Of a stretch of DNA of 10,376 nucleotides, positions 4,887-10,376 are shown one piece after another (the first letter of the stretch is position 1; each line of letters begins with the position of its first letter). The position numbers and the translations under genes were made by a program. The notes below the pieces were generated by a model, which saw only the letters and a list, made by a program, of their open reading frames with translations, made no database searches and had not been told where the DNA came from. This DNA is from Candidatus Bathyarchaeota archaeon (lineage in GTDB: Archaea > Thermoproteota > Bathyarchaeia > TCS64), in contig JAUVHT010000018.1 in assembly GCA_030593155.1 (NCBI GenBank), positions 1-10,376 of the forward strand, read 5' to 3'.

Positions 4887-5960
4887 TCAGCTCCTTTTCA
4901 CGTTCACGCGATCCAGAGCGATGGTCCGCCAAGTCTCAAACAAAGTATCCGGGATCTCCGTCTGCACGCCCTCGGACTTACGCACCAGCGTCAACGCCCC
5001 GCTCGGACAGGTCGAGACACACAGACCACAGCCGATGCAACGATCGGCATTCAGCGTAACCCCGTCCCCCTCATCAGTGATCGCCCTCATCTGACACCGC
5101 TCAAGACACACCCCACAGCCCAGGCAAGACTCAGCGTCAAAACTGGCGATGAACGAGCTCAGGACGGCCTCGGACGGCTTGGGAATCTTATCGAGCCACC
5201 CCAGGACGCCACAGCAGCAGACACAGCAACAGCAAATGAACTCGATGACCTTGGACGTGGACGGTTGGAGTATCAGATTGGCCTTGTCAGCCACGGCCAG
5301 GATCTCCATCACCTCGGACTTTTCAATATAACGGGCGTTACCGATCCGAACATAAAAGTCCGCGAAATCGCCGAACATCAGGCAGGCCTCCTCGGGTGCA
5401 TCGCATCCTCTCCCCATCTTCTTTTCCTTGCGCCGGCAGATGCAGGGAGCGACTGCGAACCGGTCATGGGCGTTGACCAGCTCATACACCTGCTCGTACG
5501 GCAGCGCCACGGTGGGAGGATCGATGCTCTCTCCGACGGGGATGGTGCGCAACTGGGGGATGGTCTCTATCTTCGACCTCGGCTTCTTCGTGCTCCAAAA
5601 GTCGTCCAGATCTTGGAGTAATCCCTCGCTCAGGCGGTTGACCTGGAACTCGTAGATCCCCACGATGAACGGTGCAGCCTGGTAGAGCATGGTGCCGTCC
5701 TCTTCTTGAACTGAGAAGATGAGCCCCTTCTCGGACATCTCTTCGAGCCGTCGCTCCGCCTCCGCCAGGGGTAGACCGGCTCTCCCGGCGATGACCCCTG
5801 CCTCCTCCCGATCCAGCGTCAGATGCGTGGCCAACTCAGCCTCTTCCGGCGTGAAAAGCCTCCGCAGCAAGCGGATGTCTGCACCGGTCTCGCTTGGAGC
5901 GAAACCACCCGGGAGTCGATCAAGATGCTCGGCCAGTCTCAGATAACTTGCCTCTTCCAA
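4887..5960 (-). CDS. Multi-cluster 4Fe-4S ferredoxin-type protein
   Basis: A protein of 357 aa. The N-terminal ~95 residues look helical with a winged-helix-like part (REEAGVIAGRAGLPLAEAER, then EKGLIF). A middle domain has CICRRKEKKMGRGC (Cys173, 175, 186) and Cys193, then the very Cys-dense ICCCCVCCCG (243-250). The C-terminus has two [4Fe-4S] motifs: CLGCGVCLERC (279-289), where the last Cys is followed by Gln instead of the usual Pro, and CIGCGLCVSTCP (308-319). This matches a widespread family of ~370-aa Fe-S proteins in anaerobic archaea and deltaproteobacteria with presumed electron-transfer roles; partners are unknown. It appears soluble. The start is TTG 5958-5960, just below a TATA-like box. 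An out-of-frame ATG at 5971-5973 would come into frame if the adjacent run of G were one base shorter, giving MGGVLEEAS. Confidence 0.85.
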   Translation of the reverse strand: MEEASYLRLAEHLDRLPGGFAPSETGADIRLLRRLFTPEEAELATHLTLDREEAGVIAGRAGLPLAEAERRLEEMSEKGLIFSVQEEDGTMLYQAAPFIVGIYEFQVNRLSEGLLQDLDDFWSTKKPRSKIETIPQLRTIPVGESIDPPTVALPYEQVYELVNAHDRFAVAPCICRRKEKKMGRGCDAPEEACLMFGDFADFYVRIGNARYIEKSEVMEILAVADKANLILQPSTSKVIEFICCCCVCCCGVLGWLDKIPKPSEAVLSSFIASFDAESCLGCGVCLERCQMRAITDEGDGVTLNADRCIGCGLCVSTCPSGALTLVRKSEGVQTEIPDTLFETWRTIALDRVNVKRS

Positions 5961-5974
5961 AACGCCCCCCCATT

Positions 5975-6009
5975 GATATAAAATCAGACTAATAATAACT
6001 TGTGCACGC
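5975..6009 (-). promoter_or_regulatory. Promoter of the Fe-S protein gene
   Basis: The minus strand reads TTTTATATC (5975-5983), a good TATA-like box about 20 nt before TTG 5960. An alternating purine-pyrimidine tract (6001-6009, TGTGCACGC on the plus strand) lies ~17 nt upstream. The promoter overlaps the last codons of the chimeric Alba reading frame. Confidence 0.5.
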
Positions 6010-6316
6010 TTGAAATTTCAGGATCAACCCTCACTCTGTTTGTAGAGGACCCCAACGACGATAAGGACTCCCACGACAATGACCGCCCAAGGTCCGAAAT
6101 CGATGCTCCAGCCGATAGATCGTTCAGGTACCGGTTCCTCGCAATCTCCGCTACGTCCACGGCCCTCGCCATCGCCCTCTCCCTAGCCCTCAGGACGACG
6201 TTGTCCGTTCCCGAGCTGTCGAAGGCCGTGATCAGCGCCACGACGTACGCCATTGGCGGCCTGTTCCCAATGTAAACGGTGTTGACGTCTCTAATATTGA
6301 ACAGACCGAGGGGCAC
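5984..6316 (-). pseudogene. Alba chromatin protein with 3' end replaced (truncated/chimeric)
   Basis: Read from GTG 6314-6316, residues 11-66 are clearly Alba, the archaeal DNA/RNA-binding protein: VNTVYIGNRPPMAYVVALIT (11-30), NVVLRARERAMARAVDVAEI (39-58) and RNRYL (60-64). The Lys-Lys that contacts DNA in Sulfolobus Alba is Asn-Arg here (GNRP). Alba normally continues ~30 residues past RNRFLPD through its last beta strands, including an IGS-type motif. Here it stops matching at about residue 67 and enters DNA copied from the neighbouring zinc-ribbon gene, read in the wrong frame, until TGA at 5984. The open frame can be extended upstream to 6412, but that part lacks Alba similarity, and a GGGAG lies just before the GTG. 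It may be a pseudogene or a shortened Alba with a novel tail. Confidence 0.8.
6024..6121 (-). repeat. Duplicated 3' fragment of the zinc-ribbon/TM gene
   Basis: Positions 6028-6121 match 6790-6882 closely, with 49 identical bases at 6067-6115 versus 6828-6876. In the donor frame this copy reads WSIDFGPWAVIVVGVLIVVG and ends VLYKQSEG before a TGA at 6024-6026, against VLYKQSKGRR in the intact gene. It is therefore a decaying 3' end of a paralogue or a partial duplicate. The join with the Alba sequence falls at or near GATCT (about 6117-6122). Confidence 0.85.
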
Positions 6317-6408
6317 CTCTCCCTTAAAAAAAGGTAGAGGGAACCCCATGACAGCCCAAAACCCCAGATCAGCAGGCGCGGAGGCCTTTGCAGGCCCCCC
6401 GAGAAATC

Positions 6409-6645
6409 TCACCGAGCGCCCGGACGTGCTCCTCTCGACCTTCCGCGTCTACGGGAACGCCGCCTCTGTTTGAAATACATGCACGCCTTCCTCTTCTGAT
6501 CAACGACCTTCCGCAATTTAGTACAGTAGAAAGTCTTCCTCGAATACTTACTGCATTCTTTACAGGTCTTCTTACTGAGGTACTCCGCAAACGATAGTCT
6601 TCTCCCCCGATATCGCCCTTTCCCCCTTCTGCTCATCAAAGCCAT
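6409..6645 (-). CDS. Small basic four-cysteine protein
   Basis: A protein of 78 aa, strongly basic, with CKEC (Cys28, Cys31), FYC (Cys41) and ACMYF (Cys55), spacing C-x2-C-x9-C-x13-C. This suggests one structural zinc or Fe-S site. The C-terminus is an Arg-rich tail (QRRRSRRRGRSRGARPGAR), probably disordered and nucleic-acid binding. A stop two codons before ATG 6645 fixes the upstream limit; ATG 6636 (MSRRGKGRYRGRR) is an alternative. It lies 92 nt before the Alba frame, so the two may share a transcript; association with an Alba gene would fit a nucleic-acid-binding role. I do not recognise a named family. Confidence 0.65.
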   Translation of the reverse strand: MALMSRRGKGRYRGRRLSFAEYLSKKTCKECSKYSRKTFYCTKLRKVVDQKRKACMYFKQRRRSRRRGRSRGARPGAR

Positions 6646-6662
6646 ATCCTAGAAACGATGCA

Positions 6663-6725
6663 CTATCGTATCCTCATCATGTCATATTTGAACCCGGCAG
6701 TATTAACGCCCTCCTTGCCTATCAT
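6663..6725 (-). CDS. Possible leaderless small ORF (20 aa) upstream of the four-Cys protein
   Basis: ATG 6723-6725 opens a 20-codon frame, MIGKEGVNTAGFKYDMMRIR, ending in TAG at 6663-6665, 17 nt before ATG 6645. The start lies ~26 nt below the TATA-like box at 6747-6755, exactly where a leaderless archaeal start is expected. It could be a leader peptide or small protein, or the region could simply be a 5' UTR. It is in a different frame from the downstream gene. Confidence 0.35.
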   Translation of the reverse strand: MIGKEGVNTAGFKYDMMRIR

Positions 6726-6746
6726 GGGCCCATTACACCTTGACGC

Positions 6747-6771
6747 GAATAAAACAGAAAAACGTGTGCGC
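6747..6771 (-). promoter_or_regulatory. TATA-like box, T-rich terminator and CG tract below the zinc-ribbon gene
   Basis: The minus strand reads an alternating tract (6762-6771, ACGTGTGCGC on the plus strand), then TTTTTCTGTTTTATTC (6746-6761). The T-rich part can serve both as 3' terminator of the zinc-ribbon gene, whose stop is at 6780, and as TATA element of the next unit. Confidence 0.5.
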
Positions 6772-6779
6772 CTCAGGAC

Positions 6780-7139
6780 CTAGCGTCTGCCCTTGCTCTG
6801 CTTGTAGAGGACCCCGGCGACGATCAGAACTCCCACGACAATGACCGCCCAAGGTCCGAAATCGATGCTCCAGCCGAAGATCTCACTTACACCCCAAAGA
6901 ATGATGGCGAGCCCTATGAGAACGCCGACGATGGAACCGCCACCGGGAAGCCCGAAGCACTCGTCCTCCATGCGCCTCCCAAACTGCTCCGCCCTCTCCC
7001 CGAACTCCTCCGCGCGCACCTCGATCTCCTCCTCCCAGCCCCGCCTCTCGCGGCGATACGCCTTGAGTGACGCCCCACAGTCCGTGCAGACAGAGGCCTC
7101 ATCCTCATTCTGGGCTCCACATTTCGCACAATAGACCAT
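6780..7139 (-). CDS. Zinc-ribbon protein with two C-terminal membrane helices
   Basis: A protein of 119 aa. A short N-terminal zinc ribbon YCAKCGAQN...VCTDCGASL (Cys4, 7, 18, 21) is followed by a charged, probably coiled-coil linker (about 29-60, ERRGWEEEIEVRAEEFGERA). Two hydrophobic helices (about 69-84 and 96-112) are separated by EIFGWSIDFGP. The arrangement is common in archaea among small zinc-ribbon membrane proteins; the hairpin resembles LiaF/PspC-type membrane modules. Its role is unknown; stress sensing at the membrane is one guess. AGGAG at 7149-7153 lies ~9 nt before ATG 7139, so this start is ribosome-binding-site driven. Part of its 3' end is duplicated into the Alba gene. Confidence 0.82.
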   Translation of the reverse strand: MVYCAKCGAQNEDEASVCTDCGASLKAYRRERRGWEEEIEVRAEEFGERAEQFGRRMEDECFGLPGGGSIVGVLIGLAIILWGVSEIFGWSIDFGPWAVIVVGVLIVAGVLYKQSKGRR

Positions 7140-7177
7140 GACAGTTGTCTCCTATGATTAAGAGACCCATCCAAGCA

Positions 7178-7199
7178 AATAAAAACCTTTTACGCGCGC
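7178..7199 (-). promoter_or_regulatory. Promoter of the zinc-ribbon gene
   Basis: The minus strand reads GCGCGCGTA (7191-7199), then TTTTTATTT (7178-7186), ~43 nt before the ATG. This predicts a ~20-nt leader containing the AGGAG site. The T-run may also terminate the MFS transcript, which ends at 7206. Confidence 0.55.
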
Positions 7200-7205
7200 C
7201 TAAAG

Positions 7206-8414
7206 TCAGTCAACCTTGACCATGAACTTCATAATGACCCAGGCGAGGGCATAGGCCGCGATCGAGATATAGAACACAACCTCGAACCCGTAGAGTTCAG
7301 CGATCAGCCCGGCGATCGCCGGAGCCACCGCCCCGATGAGGCTCGTGGGCAGGAAAAACAGGGAGTAGCCGAGCCCCCGGCTCCTCTTGGGAATCAGTCT
7401 CGCGAGGATGGAGGTCCTCGACGCCATGTTCACCGTGTTGAAGAAGCCGTACAGCATGAAGAGGGCGATGAACAGAGCCAGGTTATCCGTGAACAGGGAG
7501 AGGGCGAAGCAGGCGTAGCCTATCGCGGAGGTGTAGATGAGCCACCTCTTCTCCCCGAACCGGGAGGCCATGAACCCCCCGACGGGCGCCGCCACCAGCC
7601 CCAACAGCATCCTGCTGCTGAATATGAGGGTGGCCAGCGCCAGGGTCAGCCCCCTGACGTCCATCAGGTAGAGGACGAAGAAGCTGGAGATCATCGACAT
7701 GCCCATCGAGGAGAGAGAGCGGAAGAGCAGGAACACCATCATGTTGGTCGTCAAGAGCTTCGTAATACCCCCGCCTCCCTCGTCTCCAGGCTCATCGCTC
7801 ACCTCGGCTATGCCGCTCGGCTCGTCCTTCAACCTGAGCACCATCACGACACCGAGGAGCATCGGCACCGTCAAGATCAGGTAGACCTGCCTCCACCCGA
7901 AAGCCAGCACCCCGATGAGCACGCTCACCGCCAACGGCCCCGTGGCATGGCCGAGAGTGCCCCCCGCCCCATGCAGCCCCATGGCCTTCGGCCTCTCCTT
8001 ATCCGTGAAGGCGTTGGCCGTGTAGCTGTACGAGGCAGGATGATAGATCGTGCTGTTGATGTAGACCATGCTGATGGCCAGAATGAACACCAGCGGGCTG
8101 CCGGCCACGCTCGCTAGGAGGGCTCCCGCCACCGCAACCGCAAAACTGGCCAGGAGCATCCTCTTGGAGCCAAGCCTGTCCGACAGCAGTCCCGCGGGGA
8201 TCGTGAAGATCGCCTGACAGAGAGGAGGGATCGCCGCTATGATCCCCAGCTGCTTCAGAGACAGGCTGAACTCCTCCCTCAGGAGCGAGAAGATGGCGGT
8301 ATGGATCCCGCCGAAGACATGCGTCAGCACATGGGTCACCGCCATCACCACTAGACCATAGCTGATGAACGACAGAGCCCCCTGCTTCCGACCCACCTTA
8401 GATAGACTCCCCAT
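7206..8414 (-). CDS. Major facilitator superfamily transporter
   Basis: A protein of 402 aa, typical MFS length, with about 12 hydrophobic helices in two halves. The MFS loop 2-3 signature appears as GLLSDRLGSKR (75-85). A weaker counterpart in the second half is GGFMASRFGEKR. A hydrophilic loop rich in Asp/Glu/Gly (DEPSGIAEVSDEPGDEGGGG) separates helices 6 and 7. Sequence alone does not reveal the substrate; the general pattern is that of small-molecule or drug/metabolite permeases. The ATG lies ~30 nt below a TTAAATAAAT box, so the leader is only a few bases. The adjacent amidase gene is in the same orientation upstream, but its own promoter elements argue against a tight operon. Confidence 0.92.
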   Translation of the reverse strand: MGSLSKVGRKQGALSFISYGLVVMAVTHVLTHVFGGIHTAIFSLLREEFSLSLKQLGIIAAIPPLCQAIFTIPAGLLSDRLGSKRMLLASFAVAVAGALLASVAGSPLVFILAISMVYINSTIYHPASYSYTANAFTDKERPKAMGLHGAGGTLGHATGPLAVSVLIGVLAFGWRQVYLILTVPMLLGVVMVLRLKDEPSGIAEVSDEPGDEGGGGITKLLTTNMMVFLLFRSLSSMGMSMISSFFVLYLMDVRGLTLALATLIFSSRMLLGLVAAPVGGFMASRFGEKRWLIYTSAIGYACFALSLFTDNLALFIALFMLYGFFNTVNMASRTSILARLIPKRSRGLGYSLFFLPTSLIGAVAPAIAGLIAELYGFEVVFYISIAAYALAWVIMKFMVKVD

Positions 8415-8440
8415 GAGATTAGCAGAGAAGGGATCGCACT

Positions 8441-8479
8441 ATTTATTTAAGATTAGCTAGGGAGGAACGCCTCGTGCGC
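8441..8479 (-). promoter_or_regulatory. Promoter of the MFS transporter gene
   Basis: The minus strand reads TTAAATAAAT (8441-8450), ~30 nt before ATG 8414. A short alternating tract, GCGCACG on the minus strand (8473-8479), lies 23 nt further upstream. This tract is only 7 bp and is weak evidence by itself. Confidence 0.5.
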
Positions 8480-8515
8480 CCTCAAAACCTGAGATCACAC
8501 AAGCCTTTGAAGGTT

Positions 8516-9976
8516 TCAGGGCGACTCTACGTATCCCTCAGGGGGTTCGAATCCCCCGACAGCACCCGCCATCTTCGCAGCCACATCGATGGGCGTCGCA
8601 TCCTCCAGGTAAGGCCCCACTATCTGGATGCCGACGGGTAGGCCATCAACGGTTTTCCCAATGGGAGCGATAGTAGCGGGAAGACCTGCCAAAGAAGCGA
8701 AGGAGATCCAGAACAAGAGATCCTCGTACCGCCTCGGACCCTCCGGCGTCGACAACACCCGATCCCAGTAAGGCTGGCTGTGGTCATGGGGGAAGGCGGG
8801 GATGAAGGAAACGGGGAGGAGAAAGGCGTCATAAGCCTCGAAGTAATCCCGCCACAGGGCCCGGGCCTTCCTCCTCTCCCTCAGAGCTCCGTGGAAGCGC
8901 TTGTGAGGAGCAGTAAACGCCGCGGCCCGTATCGATTCATAACTCCCGTCCTGATCCATGGCCCTCTCCCGGGTCTCCTCATAATCCTCTTCCCTCAGGA
9001 AGGAGGCATAGTAGGAGCCCAGAAAGAAACGATACGTGGAGTACTGCCCCACGGGATCGACGCCCGGGGGCCACCCCTCCTCCAGGACCACACCCCTCTC
9101 CCGGAGGGATCCGACTGCACGAAGAATCACCTCCTTCACATCGGAGGAGACAGGACAAACCGGAGAGTCAACGACGTAACCTAGGCGGTAGTCGACGAGG
9201 ACCGCCTTGCGTTCCGGGGGCAGCGTCAAGCTGAACGCCCTCGCCTCCTCGGGAGCAGGCCCGCTGAGGACCTCAAGGGCAGTCCTGAGATCCTTCGCGC
9301 TGCGGGCGAGAGGCCCAGCCGCCCACAGGATCGGAGGAGAATATGGCGTGTCCGGCGTGTGCCCTTTCAATGAAACCAGGTTGACGCTGGGTTTGTGGCT
9401 GTAGACGCCGCAGAAGTGGGAAGGAAGTCGGATCGAACCCCCGACATCGCTCCCCAGCGACAGGAAGCTCAAACCCGCAGCCAAGGCAGCGGCGCCCCCG
9501 CCCGTCGAGCCCCCGGGCGTCCTCTCCAGATCCCAAGGGTTGTTAGTCGTCCCGAACACCCTGTTATAGGTCTGCCAGTCCCCCGCCATAGGAGGGACGT
9601 TTGTGTGGCCGATGATCACCGCCCCCGCAGCCCTCAGCCGGGCCACCGCCACCGCGTCCTCCCCCGGAACCCGATCTGCCATGGAGCGCGAACCCGCCGT
9701 CGTCCTCACCCCCGCCACGTCAAAGCAGTCCTTGATGGTCACAGGCACCCCGTGCAACGGCCCCCACAGCTCCCCCCTAGCCAGAGCCTCGTCCGCCTCC
9801 AGCGCGCACACCAAGGCCTCCTCCCGCATCAGGGTGACCACCGCGTTCAACGCCGGGTTGAAGCAGTCGATACGATCGAAGATACACTCCGTCAGAGCCA
9901 GGGAGGACACCTCCCCCCTCCTGATGGCGTCCGCGGCCTCGTGAGCCGATGAGAAGATAAGATCAGATGGATCCAA
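8516..9976 (-). CDS. Amidase signature family hydrolase (GatA-like amidase)
   Basis: A protein of 486 aa, full length for the amidase signature family, which hydrolyses carboxamide bonds through a Ser-cisSer-Lys triad. All three residues are visible: Lys82 in VTIKDCFDV, Ser157 in PGGSTGGGAAALAAG (Thr replaces the second Ser of the usual GGSSGG), and nucleophile Ser181 in GSDVGGSIRLP. The tail contains the usual GLPVGIQIVGPYLED. It resembles stand-alone amidases more than the aminoacyl-tRNA amidotransferase subunit GatA, because no gatB or gatC is nearby. The substrate is unknown. The start is TTG 9974-9976 (MDPSDLIFSS); an AT-rich box lies ~40 nt upstream. The MFS gene downstream could export or import its substrate or product, but that is only inference. 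Confidence 0.92.
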   Translation of the reverse strand: MDPSDLIFSSAHEAADAIRRGEVSSLALTECIFDRIDCFNPALNAVVTLMREEALVCALEADEALARGELWGPLHGVPVTIKDCFDVAGVRTTAGSRSMADRVPGEDAVAVARLRAAGAVIIGHTNVPPMAGDWQTYNRVFGTTNNPWDLERTPGGSTGGGAAALAAGLSFLSLGSDVGGSIRLPSHFCGVYSHKPSVNLVSLKGHTPDTPYSPPILWAAGPLARSAKDLRTALEVLSGPAPEEARAFSLTLPPERKAVLVDYRLGYVVDSPVCPVSSDVKEVILRAVGSLRERGVVLEEGWPPGVDPVGQYSTYRFFLGSYYASFLREEDYEETRERAMDQDGSYESIRAAAFTAPHKRFHGALRERRKARALWRDYFEAYDAFLLPVSFIPAFPHDHSQPYWDRVLSTPEGPRRYEDLLFWISFASLAGLPATIAPIGKTVDGLPVGIQIVGPYLEDATPIDVAAKMAGAVGGFEPPEGYVESP

Positions 9977-10009
9977 AGGTCAAACCCGCTACCAGTAAGG
10001 ATCATCTGG

Positions 10010-10043
10010 GGATAAAATTATTGCACACACACGTGCGCGCGCA
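10010..10043 (-). promoter_or_regulatory. Amidase promoter with a 22-bp alternating purine-pyrimidine tract
   Basis: The minus strand reads a perfect 22-bp alternating tract (10022-10043; CACACACACGTGCGCGCG on the plus strand within it). The TATA-like AATAATTTTATCC (10010-10022) follows, ~40 nt before TTG 9976. The tract begins 10 bp beyond the stop of the upstream gene. Confidence 0.55.
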
Positions 10044-10053
10044 AAGCGAACTA

Positions 10054-10371
10054 TCACAGGAAGAACACGACTAATGTTATCGCAAATGCGATGAACACCG
10101 CTGCAATGGCGAGCATAGAAACCGTGAATAGCTTCCACCACACGCCGTAACGTTCGCACCCTTTATGGTAACTGTCGATGTATTCTTGGAAATAAGATTT
10201 CAACTTTCCCGGTTGGGTGATCTCTTTGGGCTTGGATTCGATGACTTCGTCGCAGGTAGGTAGACCCCCCTTCCTTATGAGCCGTGTCTCTACCTTTAGT
10301 CCGCAGTTGATGCATGTTGCCCATTCACCCTCTCTCTTCCAACTGTGTCTTAGGACTCTAGGCTTGGGCAT
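10054..10371 (-). CDS. Small zinc-binding, C-terminally membrane-anchored protein
   Basis: A protein of 105 aa. The N-terminal part WATCINCGLKVETR with Cys20, Cys23 and Cys40 (GGLPTC) makes a likely zinc site; His9 or another residue may complete it. A hydrophilic linker (about 42-78) precedes a single hydrophobic helix at about 81-105 reaching the C-terminus, so this is a tail-anchored protein with the zinc domain probably in the cytoplasm. The WKREGEWATCINCGL pattern resembles small proteins in archaeal and phage genomes that I cannot name. ATG 10369-10371 is five bases from the window edge, so an upstream in-frame start cannot be excluded. Confidence 0.7.
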   Translation of the reverse strand: MPKPRVLRHSWKREGEWATCINCGLKVETRLIRKGGLPTCDEVIESKPKEITQPGKLKSYFQEYIDSYHKGCERYGVWWKLFTVSMLAIAAVFIAFAITLVVFFL

Positions 10372-10376
10372 GTTTA

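Noticed and set aside
4466..5059. Plus-strand 197-aa open frame opposite the SNase and Fe-S genes
   Set aside because: It lies antisense to two genes with clear catalytic and cluster motifs and shows no motif itself.
6317..6412. N-terminal extension of the Alba frame up to 6412
   Set aside because: The extra residues do not resemble Alba, and a GTG with a nearby GGGAG at 6316 places the start where Alba proteins normally begin.
6670..6730. tRNA-like GGTTCAAAT on the minus strand
   Set aside because: The flanking bases do not form a T stem and no acceptor or anticodon stem can be built around it.
9395..9952. Plus-strand 185-aa open frame opposite the amidase
   Set aside because: The Arg/Pro/His-rich translation is typical antisense of GC-rich coding DNA; the amidase on the other strand is complete.

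Overview
The window looks archaeal. Many genes have a TATA-like box about 20-40 nt before the start codon, often with little or no leader. It also carries an Alba-type chromatin protein domain, small zinc-ribbon proteins, an anaerobic ribonucleotide reductase end and a DUF1614 membrane protein. The organism is probably an anaerobe of moderate to high GC content. I cannot name the lineage; TACK/Bathyarchaeia-like or Thermoplasmata-like archaea would fit.

Layout. (1) Positions 1-1490, plus strand, very G+T rich: the 3' end of the anaerobic ribonucleoside-triphosphate reductase gene nrdD, a start-less minus-strand reading frame, and a DUF1614-type integral membrane protein. (2) Positions 1490-2080: about 600 bp without an ordinary gene, holding 3-4 copies of a ~140 bp imperfect repeat. 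(3) Positions 2080-4200: a clearly AT-richer island with three genes: a small protein resembling a putative phosphothreonine-lyase/Bles03-like family, a DEDD-type 3'-5' exonuclease, and a calcineurin-like metallophosphoesterase. (4) Positions 4200-10376, all minus strand: a membrane-tethered staphylococcal-nuclease homologue, a multi-cluster Fe-S protein, an Alba gene whose 3' end has been replaced by an out-of-frame duplicate of a neighbouring gene, a small basic four-Cys protein with a possible leaderless upstream ORF, a zinc-ribbon/two-TM protein, an MFS transporter, an amidase-signature hydrolase, and a small zinc-binding membrane protein.

The right-hand genes are mostly separate transcription units; nearly every gap holds its own TATA-like element. 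I see no single pathway. The main unexplained structures are: (a) short alternating purine-pyrimidine, CG-rich tracts (GTGCGCGC-like) in almost every intergenic gap from 2100 rightwards, just upstream of the TATA box; (b) the ~140 bp repeat cluster; (c) the chimeric Alba gene; (d) a shared intergenic module after two island genes; and (e) a flip in strand composition across the island.

No tRNA, rRNA, CRISPR array, transposase or integrase gene was recognised.
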